From assembly GCF_003253735.1 (NCBI RefSeq), contig NZ_QKYW01000011.1, positions 1 through 64,000 on the forward strand: 64,000 nucleotides of DNA, written 5' to 3'. Below are positions 10,538 through 17,896 of the stretch, one piece after another. The DNA comes from Pseudomonas sp. URMO17WK12:I2. Its GTDB lineage: Bacteria > Pseudomonadota > Gammaproteobacteria > Pseudomonadales > Pseudomonadaceae. The notes below the pieces were generated by a model. That model had not been told where the DNA came from. It worked only from the letters and a program-made list of their open reading frames with translations, and made no database searches. Numbering within the stretch: the first letter of the stretch is position 1; each line of letters starts with the position of its first letter. A program made the translations under genes and the position numbers.

Positions 10538-11976
10538 TGAACCTCGAAGCGCTGAACTCACTGAACGATATCGACCCCAACTATCCGCTGCCCCGGGTCC
10601 ACGAGTTTCTCTCCCGCCCGCAGAACAGCGCGATGCTGGACTACGTATTCAACGATCCCTTCGGCTGCCACGTGTTTCCCGGCGATATCGCCGACTACCC
10701 GCTGGAGGGCTTCTTCGCGGACATGGACCGTGAAATCGGCCAGGCCCGGCAGATTCACCTGTGGGCCTACATCCCCACCTGTCGCTACCGCTGCCACTTC
10801 TGCCAGTACCCCACGGTCATCCTCAATCCCAAGGCGGCGTCGTCGCAACAGGTGTTCGTCGACCTGGTGGACTACAACATCAAGGAAGCCAGGATGTGGC
10901 TGCAGAAGGTCCCCAGCCTGGCCAACGCCGAGGTGGGCGAATTCAATATCTTCGGCGGAACGCCGTCGCTGCTGCCCGAGCCCGAGCTGCGCCGCCTGAT
11001 GGATTTCTACCTGAGCCATTTCAACTTCTCGGCCGCCACCATGCGCTTCGAAGGCGAGCCGGGCACCCTGACGCGCGACTACCTGCTGCTGTTGAAGGAG
11101 CTCGGCTTCACCAAGATCAGCTTTGGCGCGCAGTCCTTCGACGACCGCATCATCTCCGCCTGCGGGCGCATGCATTCGGCCGAAGAGTGTGTGCAGACCA
11201 TCCTGCATGCCCGGGAGATCGGCCTGGAGTGGGTCAGTGTCGACCTCATCTACGGCATGCTGGGGCAGGGCGTGGACGATGTTAAGTACGACCTGGAGAA
11301 GGTCCTCGAGCTCGAGCTTTCCCATGTGGTCATCACCAAGCTGCACATGGAAGAGTTCATGAAAACCCGCACCGGGGTTTCCGGCGAGCGGCAAAGCCAC
11401 TGGCAACGCAAGGGCCTGATCGGCACCGACAGCATGACCTTTCCCGGCCTGGGCAAGCAGTACCAGATGCGCGAACTGGTCGAGCGTTACCTCGCCTCGG
11501 GCTATCGCGAACACCCGACCATGTACTTCCACCAGAACCACCTGCAGGCGGAGAAGTGGAAGGGGATCATTACCGACCTGCCGACCCAGTACCCGGAGGT
11601 GGCGATCGGCCTTGGCGGCAGCTCGAAATGCACCCGCGCCGAGGCGATCAACATCACCGGCTACAAGGCGTACAAGGAAGCGCTCGACCAAGACCGCCTG
11701 CCCATCGAAGGGAGCCGCGGCGTGTCGCCCCTGCAGCGTGAAGTCAATGCCTTCAAGATGGCGCTTTCCACGCTCGTGCCCGTGGACGACCAGGTGTTCA
11801 GGCAACGTTTCGAAGGCAGGAGCCTTTACGACAACCCGATCATCAGCCGCACGCTGGATACGCTGGTGGAAAAGGCCCTGGTTACCGTGCAGGGCGACGT
11901 GGTCAGCCTGACGCCCAACGGCGTGACCCTGGTCGAGGCCATCATCAATACCCAGTTCGTCGAGCCCCATGCCTGA
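10537..11976 (+). CDS. HemN/HemW-like radical SAM enzyme of unknown substrate
   Basis: A 479-residue protein. The [4Fe-4S]-binding CX3CX2C motif is at Cys82, Cys86 and Cys89 within YIPTCRYRCHFCQYP. The downstream FNIFGGTPSLL (the GGTPS motif binding SAM), EGEPGTL, KISFGAQSFDD and VDLIYGMLGQ motifs are those of the coproporphyrinogen oxidase/HemW superfamily. Residues about 390-475 form a C-terminal winged-helix-like region. Its ATG overlaps the glycosyltransferase stop (TGATG), so the two are translationally coupled. No heme gene is near. A role as a class C-type methyltransferase or other tailoring enzyme is inference only. Confidence 0.8.
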   Translation: MNLEALNSLNDIDPNYPLPRVHEFLSRPQNSAMLDYVFNDPFGCHVFPGDIADYPLEGFFADMDREIGQARQIHLWAYIPTCRYRCHFCQYPTVILNPKAASSQQVFVDLVDYNIKEARMWLQKVPSLANAEVGEFNIFGGTPSLLPEPELRRLMDFYLSHFNFSAATMRFEGEPGTLTRDYLLLLKELGFTKISFGAQSFDDRIISACGRMHSAEECVQTILHAREIGLEWVSVDLIYGMLGQGVDDVKYDLEKVLELELSHVVITKLHMEEFMKTRTGVSGERQSHWQRKGLIGTDSMTFPGLGKQYQMRELVERYLASGYREHPTMYFHQNHLQAEKWKGIITDLPTQYPEVAIGLGGSSKCTRAEAINITGYKAYKEALDQDRLPIEGSRGVSPLQREVNAFKMALSTLVPVDDQVFRQRFEGRSLYDNPIISRTLDTLVEKALVTVQGDVVSLTPNGVTLVEAIINTQFVEPHA

Positions 11977-11989
11977 GGAGGGCCAGCCA

Positions 11990-12796
11990 ATGACACAGCC
12001 AGACGCTTCAGCCGCGCCGGTCTTCAGCTTCTACTACATCGCCATCGATACCGAGGCCGGGGTAACGCCCGAACAATTCGAACGCTTCGTGCAGGAAAAG
12101 GGCGTGCACATTCCCTGTTATCCCGGCTGGAACTGGACCCTGTTGCGCGGCCTGCGCGGCGAGCGGGCCGGGCAGTACCTGATGCTTTTCGAAATACAGA
12201 GCGCCGCGCAGCGCGACCTGTACCTGACCGCCGAGGGCAACAAGACCCCGCTGGCTCGCCAGTTCTGGCATGAGCGGCCGGAGGCCCTGGATATTCTCGG
12301 CCAGTGGAAGCGCTACGCCACCTTCAGTGAACGGCCGACCCTGTACACCGATTACCGATTGCTGGCCGAGAACACCAGGAGCGACGTGCCACGCGGCCCA
12401 CGTTACCAGGCGCGCGCCGGCCAGGAGCCGGTGGCGCGGGTCATCGGCATTCACAACCTGGCGCTACGTGAAGACGTCGAGGCGCACACCTTCGAGACCT
12501 TCATCGCCGAGAACCATCACCGCATCGAGGACTATCCCGACTGGAAATTCCATTTGCTCAAGGGCGAGCGTGGCAACCGGCTGGATCAGTACGTGGTGAT
12601 GATGGAGATAGCCAGCCTGCAGGCGCTCGACGTGTTCTACCCGGAACCGGATATCGCCACCGACCAGGCGGCGCTGTTTGCCCAGGCGCATCGCGATACC
12701 AAGCAGATGTACGAGGAGTGGAAGCAGCTCGCTTCGTTCTCCGGCTCGCCGCAGATCTACACCGATTACCTGTCGGTGGCGCAAAGCCTGAGCTGA
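11990..12796 (+). CDS. Hypothetical duplicated-domain (dimeric alpha/beta-barrel-like) protein, copy 1
   Basis: A 268-residue soluble protein made of two related halves of about 130 residues. Half 1 has FYYIAIDTEAGVTPEQFERF, PCYPGWNWTLLRGLRGER and YATFSERPTLYTDY. Half 2 has IGIHNLALREDVEAHTFETF, EDYPDWKFHLLKGERGNR and LASFSGSPQIYTDY. The beta-alpha-beta pattern recalls dimeric alpha/beta-barrel proteins (NIPSNAP/EthD-like), but I do not recognise the family. A strong GGAGGG site precedes ATG 11990, 13 bases after the radical SAM gene. A paralogue lies at 14160. Confidence 0.75.
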   Translation: MTQPDASAAPVFSFYYIAIDTEAGVTPEQFERFVQEKGVHIPCYPGWNWTLLRGLRGERAGQYLMLFEIQSAAQRDLYLTAEGNKTPLARQFWHERPEALDILGQWKRYATFSERPTLYTDYRLLAENTRSDVPRGPRYQARAGQEPVARVIGIHNLALREDVEAHTFETFIAENHHRIEDYPDWKFHLLKGERGNRLDQYVVMMEIASLQALDVFYPEPDIATDQAALFAQAHRDTKQMYEEWKQLASFSGSPQIYTDYLSVAQSLS

Positions 12797-12828
12797 GCGC
12801 GGGCGTTTTCCTCGCGGGCAGACCGCGG

Positions 12829-12855
12829 TGGCCGCGCTGCTTGCAAGCGCGGCCA
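12829..12855. other. Perfect 10-bp hairpin before the MFS gene
   Basis: TGGCCGCGCT (12829-12838) pairs with AGCGCGGCCA (12846-12855) around a 7-base loop. It lies in the 94-base spacer between the duplicated-domain gene and the transporter. It has no T-tract. It could be a REP-type palindrome or an mRNA-processing hairpin. Confidence 0.6.
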
Positions 12856-12890
12856 TCGCCGCCCACAACAAGAACCTAGGGTCTCGTGCC

Positions 12891-14060
12891 ATGAATGCTG
12901 CCTGCCCGAGTATCGCTGCCAATCGTCTCCAGCAGCGCGCTACTCGCCATATTTTCTTTGTCGCCGGGCTCGGTATGGCGTCCTGGGCGCCGCTGATTCC
13001 TTTCGTCAAAACCCACCTCGGCATCGATGAAGGCACGCTGGGCCTGTTGCTGTTCTGTATCGCCGCGGGCTCCATGCTGGTCATGCCGCTGGCAGGCCGG
13101 GCGATCGCCAGGTTCGGTTGCAAGCGCCTGATCCTGAGCTGCGCCGCGATCTTCTGCCTGGTGCTGCCCTTGATGATGCTCGCCGGCTCCGTCTGGGAAA
13201 TGGCGGCGGTGTTGCTGGTGTTCGGCGCGGTCAATGGCCTGCTGGATGTGTCGATGAATGCCCAGGCGGTGATCGTCGAGCGTGAAAGCGGGCAGGCCAG
13301 AATGTCCGGCTTCCATGGCTTCTACAGCATTGGCAGCGTGGCCGGTGCCGGCGGGGTCACCCTGCTGCTGTGGGCCGGGCTTACGCCGCTGCAAGCCATC
13401 GGCCTGATCGTACTGCTGATCGCGCTGTTCACCCTGGCTGCCCGCGGCCACCTGCTGGCCCGGCGGGTAGCGGAGAGTGGCGAGTCCGGCGGCACCTTGC
13501 AGGCGTTGGCCCACCCCGGGGTCCTGTTCATCGCCGTGCTGTGCTTCTTCGTGTTCATGATCGAAGGGGCCATGCTGGATTGGTCGGCGGTGTTCCTGCA
13601 CGCCGAACGCGGCCTGGACAAGAGCCACGCCGGGGCCGGTTTTACGCTGTATGCGATCGCCGTCGCAGTGTGCCGCTTGTATGGCGACCGCCTGGTCAAC
13701 GCCCATGGTCGCCAGCGCATGCTGATGCTGGGCGGCGCCTGCGCCTCGCTGGGGCTGCTGCTGGTCGTGGCGATCGATCTGCCAGGTATCGCACTGCTGG
13801 GCTTCGTGCTCACCGGCATCGGCCTGTCCAATATCGTGCCGATCCTGTTCACCGCCGCAGGCAACCAGCCGCAGGTACCGTCGAGCTTCGCCCTGTCTGC
13901 GGTCACCTTGATCGGCTACACGGGCCTGCTGAGCGGCCCGGCATTGATTGGCGTGGTGGCCCGGCACTGGAGCCTGACCGCGGCCTTCGCCGCGGGGATC
14001 GTGATCATGTTGCTGATTTGTGCCAGTGCCCGACGCATTGCCCGTCACGGCACCGGCTGA
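12891..14060 (+). CDS. MFS transporter (YbjJ-like)
   Basis: A 389-residue inner-membrane protein with twelve hydrophobic segments by eye. It carries the MFS motif-A-like sequence GRAIARFGCKRL between segments 2 and 3 and NGLLDVSMNAQAV in segment 4, as in the YbjJ branch of the FucP-like MFS proteins. I chose ATG 12891 because the upstream open frame overlaps the hairpin. It sits between the two paralogous duplicated-domain genes, which suggests it moves the product or a precursor of this cluster; substrate and direction are unknown. Confidence 0.8.
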   Translation: MNAACPSIAANRLQQRATRHIFFVAGLGMASWAPLIPFVKTHLGIDEGTLGLLLFCIAAGSMLVMPLAGRAIARFGCKRLILSCAAIFCLVLPLMMLAGSVWEMAAVLLVFGAVNGLLDVSMNAQAVIVERESGQARMSGFHGFYSIGSVAGAGGVTLLLWAGLTPLQAIGLIVLLIALFTLAARGHLLARRVAESGESGGTLQALAHPGVLFIAVLCFFVFMIEGAMLDWSAVFLHAERGLDKSHAGAGFTLYAIAVAVCRLYGDRLVNAHGRQRMLMLGGACASLGLLLVVAIDLPGIALLGFVLTGIGLSNIVPILFTAAGNQPQVPSSFALSAVTLIGYTGLLSGPALIGVVARHWSLTAAFAAGIVIMLLICASARRIARHGTG

Positions 14061-14159
14061 TCGGTGTTCCCAAACCTCACGTCGTTGCCGCGAGGGGCCC
14101 AGGGCTCCGCGCGGTAGCAACCTTCCCAGTGTCCTGTCGCTAACTACCAGGGAGTTCCC

Positions 14160-14957
14160 ATGAACAACGTATCCGGGCCTGTATTCAGCCTGCACTACAT
14201 CGGCCTCAATCTGAAGAAAGGCGTCACGGCCGAGCATTTCGAAGCCTTCGCCCGTGAACGCGGCATCCAGATTCCGGCTTACCCCGGCTGGCAATGGACG
14301 CTGCTCAAGGGGCTGCGCGGTGAGCGGCAGCATCAATACCTGATGCTGCATCAAGCGCCCAGCGCCGAGGACTACGCCCGTTACATCGACGCCAACGGCG
14401 ATCACACCGCACTGGCCCAGGCCTTCTGGCAGCAGCGCCCGCAGGCCCTGGAGCTGATCGCCGAATGGAAGACCTTCGCGACATTCTCCGAGCGACCCAC
14501 CATCTTCTCGCACTATTCGCAGGTCGCCGAGAATACCCGCAGCACGCTGCCGGAGGGCCCCAACTACCAGGCGCTGGCCGGGCAGAAGCCTGTCGCCCGG
14601 GTCATCGGCATTCATAACCTGGCACTGCGTCCCGGCGTATCTGCGGCGACCTTCGAACACTTCATCACCAGTAATATCCACCGGATCGCCGACTATCCGG
14701 GCTGGAAATTCCATATGCTGAAATGCCAGGGCGGCAGCCGCATCGATCAGTACGTGGTCATGCTGGAAATCGAGAGCCTGGAGTCCCTCAATGCATTCCA
14801 CCCGGAACTCGATGTTTCTACCGAACGGGCGCTCGAGTTCGTACGCGAGCATCAGGACGCGGAGCGCATGAACGAAGAGTGGCGCGAACTGGCGTCCTTT
14901 TCAGGCGCGCCTCAGCTCTACACGGATTACCTGACCATCGCTGGCAATGGCGGCTGA
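14160..14957 (+). CDS. Hypothetical duplicated-domain protein, copy 2 (paralogue of the gene at 11990)
   Basis: A 265-residue soluble protein that aligns end to end with the protein at 11990. Shared blocks include YPGW.WTLL.GLRGER, FATFSERPT, VARVIGIHNLALR, DYP.WKFH.LK, DQYVVM.EI and QLYTDYL. It shows the same internal duplication of about 130 residues. An AGGGAG site precedes the ATG. The pair probably arose by gene duplication, then the MFS gene came to lie between them; both could form a heteromer. Function unknown. Confidence 0.75.
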   Translation: MNNVSGPVFSLHYIGLNLKKGVTAEHFEAFARERGIQIPAYPGWQWTLLKGLRGERQHQYLMLHQAPSAEDYARYIDANGDHTALAQAFWQQRPQALELIAEWKTFATFSERPTIFSHYSQVAENTRSTLPEGPNYQALAGQKPVARVIGIHNLALRPGVSAATFEHFITSNIHRIADYPGWKFHMLKCQGGSRIDQYVVMLEIESLESLNAFHPELDVSTERALEFVREHQDAERMNEEWRELASFSGAPQLYTDYLTIAGNGG

Positions 14958-15130
14958 TTGGGGCAGGGCGCCATCACGGCTGCGCCTGCCCGAGGTCCTT
15001 CTGCCAACTGCTGCGGCGGGCGTTGGAAGCGGCCGTCTCGGATGCTAGGTCAGTATCAAGTCGAGCTGATCATTGTCGGCTTGGTATCAAGGGCATAGGG
15101 TATGGAAAATCGTGACAGGGCTGATCGTTA

Positions 15131-15589
15131 ATGGACAGAAAGCCAACATGGCCACTGACCCTCTACTTTGATGGCGAGTGCCCACTCTGCGCCCGGGAGA
15201 TAAACACCCTGCGCGGGCGCGCTGCCCCCGAGCGCCTGCGCTTCGTGGATATCCGTGACCAAGGTTTCGAGCCCGAAGCCATGGCGCTCACCTTTGCCCA
15301 GATGGAGTCTTTGCTGCATGCCCGGTTTGCCGACGGAACCTGGGTCACTGGCCTGGATGCAACGCTCTGGAGCTGGCGCGCAGCTGGCCTCGGCGTTTGG
15401 GCTGCCCCTTTGTCATGGCGCTGGGCCAGGCCGCTGTTGAACGTCGCCTACCGGCTTTTCTGCCGCTGGCGCCCGCACCTGGCCTGGCTGCCTCACCCCG
15501 ATGGTGCCGCTCGCTGTAAAGGGCAGAGCTGTGCGCTTCCCGAGGCGGGGAATGCACCGCATAAGCAGCCACCGTCTGAAGAGCGTTAG
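15131..15589 (+). CDS. DCC-family (DUF393) thiol-disulfide oxidoreductase-like protein
   Basis: A 152-residue protein with the hallmark N-terminal motif YFDGECPLCAREI (CXXC at about residues 19-22) and the following RLRFVDIRD, as in DUF393/YuxK-type proteins. These are thioredoxin-like with poorly known roles. The middle holds a tryptophan-rich amphipathic region and a hydrophobic stretch that may associate with the membrane. Two further cysteines lie near the C-terminus (CKGQSC). It lies 173 bases after the second duplicated-domain gene, so membership in that cluster is uncertain. Confidence 0.8.
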   Translation: MDRKPTWPLTLYFDGECPLCAREINTLRGRAAPERLRFVDIRDQGFEPEAMALTFAQMESLLHARFADGTWVTGLDATLWSWRAAGLGVWAAPLSWRWARPLLNVAYRLFCRWRPHLAWLPHPDGAARCKGQSCALPEAGNAPHKQPPSEER

Positions 15590-15759
15590 GCCGCGAAGTG
15601 GGTCGAACTGAATGATCCAGAGGCATCTTCCATCGCGGGCGCTCAGCATTGAATCGATGCCGAACGATCGGTTGATCCAATCAATCCTTAACCCGTAATC
15701 CCAACCTGGCCTGCAGGATCGGGCTTTCGCAGGTGTAGTGCCTGGATCTGTCTTAGCCG

Positions 15760-16629
15760 CTAGATTGTTCTGAACGCATCTGTCATCAATTCTGCGAATG
15801 CATCTCTGGCGCGATGGAAGCCAACATTCCTGTTCCAGACGAAGTAATTCTGTATCGGCGCAAGCGACTCGAAGGTATAGCCTTTTATATTGCCAATCTT
15901 CTGATATTGCTCGAACACCCCTGTCGGAACCAAGGAGACCCCCGCGCCGGCACTCACGCAGCCAAGAATGGTGCCATAACTTGCGATGCTTGTGATGGGT
16001 GTCGATACCTTGGCAGCCTTTAACCAATTCTCGAGCGTTTGGCGATATGGGCAGCCCTCGGGCCACATGAAAATGTTGAGGTTGTTGAGATCCTGTGGCG
16101 AGGTAATCTCGTCTAGCGACGTTGACGCGATCAATACCAGTGGTTCTTTATATATTTCCTGTTTGCCGATATCAGGATGATCGCTGTTTACCGCGATTAT
16201 CGCACCGTCCAACTTGTGGCCGACAACGCCCGTGACCAAGTTTGACCAGGTATCGGTGCCGAATTGCATGTGCACCTTTGGATAATGTGCGTGGTAGCGG
16301 GACAGTAGGGCAGGTAGCCGGCCCGTCGCCGCCGATTCGATAGCACTTATTTTCAGTACGCCTGCTGGAGGTGCCTCGGGGTCAAGCGCGCTTCGCGCCT
16401 CCTGGCAAACAGCTAGGATCTTGTTTACATAACCGAGAAATAACTCGCCCGATGGGCTGATGATGAGGCCGCGGCCTTTGCGTATGAACAGGTCTACACC
16501 TAACTCCTGTTCCAGTAACTTGATCCTGTTCGTGATGTTGGACGGTACGCAGTGCAACACCCGGGAAGCTTTAACGATACTGCCTTGCTCAACGACCACT
16601 TTAAACATCTTCAGTTGCGACAGTTCCAT
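15760..16629 (-). CDS. LysR-family transcriptional regulator
   Basis: A 289-residue regulator. The N-terminal helix-turn-helix is at residues about 1-60 (MELSQLKMFKVVVEQGSIVKASRVLHCVPSNITNRIKLLE), followed by a LysR substrate-binding domain (from about residue 88, GVLKISAIESAATGRLP). The start is placed at MELSQLK by family convention; an in-frame ATG lies five codons upstream. It is divergent from the TauE/SafE-type exporter gene, which it likely controls. Its codons are visibly more AT-rich than those of its neighbours. Confidence 0.88.
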   Translation of the reverse strand: MELSQLKMFKVVVEQGSIVKASRVLHCVPSNITNRIKLLEQELGVDLFIRKGRGLIISPSGELFLGYVNKILAVCQEARSALDPEAPPAGVLKISAIESAATGRLPALLSRYHAHYPKVHMQFGTDTWSNLVTGVVGHKLDGAIIAVNSDHPDIGKQEIYKEPLVLIASTSLDEITSPQDLNNLNIFMWPEGCPYRQTLENWLKAAKVSTPITSIASYGTILGCVSAGAGVSLVPTGVFEQYQKIGNIKGYTFESLAPIQNYFVWNRNVGFHRARDAFAELMTDAFRTI

Positions 16630-16925
16630 TGCTGCACCAATCATTCATTTAAAGTGAATAGGCAGTTGATTATAAGTTGCTTGATTGTGGCTCGCAAGTA
16701 ACCTAGTTTCGCGTTTGTCTCCATTTCTGAGCGCTAAGGTTCATGGGCGCTTTGAAGTAACAGGTGAAGTTCTAATGTGCTGGAGCGCATTGCGCCATGG
16801 GGTGGGAGTATGTGCTGGCGCCTTGATTCATGCACCAGCGGGTTTGCGCTAATCGATATGACACCTGCGCGATATTACAGAAAGTCATGTGGCGGATCAG
16901 ATGATGGATGGCAAAGAGATGCAGC
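16630..16925. other. Divergent intergenic region between the LysR gene and the exporter gene
   Basis: About 300 bases with no gene. It is AT-rich near the LysR start and should hold both promoters and the LysR site. I looked for a T-N11-A palindrome and did not find one I would defend. Confidence 0.4.
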
Positions 16926-17702
16926 ATGAGTTTTGAATATGCCATCGTGACCTTGGGTTTATTTGCGTTCTGCGGCGGTTTGATCGATGCGGCGGTGGGT
17001 GGCGGGGGGCTGGTGCAAGTTCCTGCTCTACTCCATGCCTTACCTCAGCACAGCCTGGCAACCGTCTTTGGCACCAACAAGCTGGCGGTGCTTCTCGGTA
17101 ATTTCTTTTCCATATCGGGCTACCTGAAGCGAATAACCATCGTGTGGAAGCTCATGCTGCCGACGATGATCTCCGCTTTTTTATTCTCTTTCCTGGGCGC
17201 TTTTTCTGTCTCTTTGATTCCCAGGGAAATCATGGAGTATGTGGTCTTCGTGATTTTGATCGTGATGGCTGTCTACACGTTCGCGAAGAAGGATCTGGGG
17301 AAAGTCCATCGGTCTGCCGAATGCGGGGTAAAGGAGGTTCTGCTCGGTGTGTTCTTTGGCGCATTGTTGGGGTTTTACGATGGTGTATTCGGGCCTGGCA
17401 GCGGAAGTCTTCTGTTATTCGTTTTCGTCAGATACTTTGGTTTCGATTTTCTCAACGCATCGGCTTGCGCCAAACTGGTGAACTTGGGGACCTTTAGCAC
17501 TGCGCTGTTCTTTTTCATACCCTCGGGCAACGTGTTGTGGCTGATCGGCGGCGTGGTGGGTTTATGTAACATCGCAGGAGCCCTTACCGGAGTGTTCCTG
17601 GCACTTCGTTATGGAAGTGGTTTCATACGTGTCTTCTTCCTGATCCTGTTGGTATTCCTTATAGGTCGCATGGGGTATTCAATCGTTTATGGTGGCGGCT
17701 GA
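16926..17702 (+). CDS. TauE/SafE-family (TSUP) anion exporter
   Basis: A 258-residue inner-membrane protein with about eight hydrophobic segments. It has the family opening GGLIDAAVGGGGLVQVPALL and the half-repeat GALLGFYDGVFGPGSGSLL, both typical of TSUP proteins that export sulfite, sulfonates or other small anions. The start is ATG 16926 with an AGAGA site, not the upstream in-frame ATG. It is divergent from a LysR regulator, an arrangement common for inducible exporters. Substrate unknown. The sequence is more AT-rich than its surroundings, as is the LysR gene. Confidence 0.88.
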   Translation: MSFEYAIVTLGLFAFCGGLIDAAVGGGGLVQVPALLHALPQHSLATVFGTNKLAVLLGNFFSISGYLKRITIVWKLMLPTMISAFLFSFLGAFSVSLIPREIMEYVVFVILIVMAVYTFAKKDLGKVHRSAECGVKEVLLGVFFGALLGFYDGVFGPGSGSLLLFVFVRYFGFDFLNASACAKLVNLGTFSTALFFFIPSGNVLWLIGGVVGLCNIAGALTGVFLALRYGSGFIRVFFLILLVFLIGRMGYSIVYGGG

Positions 17703-17896
17703 TGGTTGCTGACCGCAGTCTCCCGCAACTGCCATCTGAGCAATGGGAACAGAACCTGATGGCGGGGTGGCCGACGGCCCGCTTCCAGCGGTTTCTATAG
17801 GGACTGCTTTGGGCGCCCGTTCTTCCATCCGGTCTGCAGCAGTCGCCTCGCAACAAACCACCACAGCTTGTTGCGGCGACGCTATCTGGCTGCGCC

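Noticed and set aside
10537..11976. Coproporphyrinogen III dehydrogenase (hemN) as the name for the radical SAM gene
   Set aside because: Motifs place it in the superfamily, but the setting is a glycosyltransferase cluster and the sequence around the cysteines (CRYRCHFCQYP) departs from the usual HemN/HemW form.
12876..14852. A 658-codon minus-strand frame across the MFS gene and the second duplicated-domain gene
   Set aside because: The Gln/His/Arg/Gly-rich translation is typical of an antisense shadow, and the plus-strand genes have clear family features.
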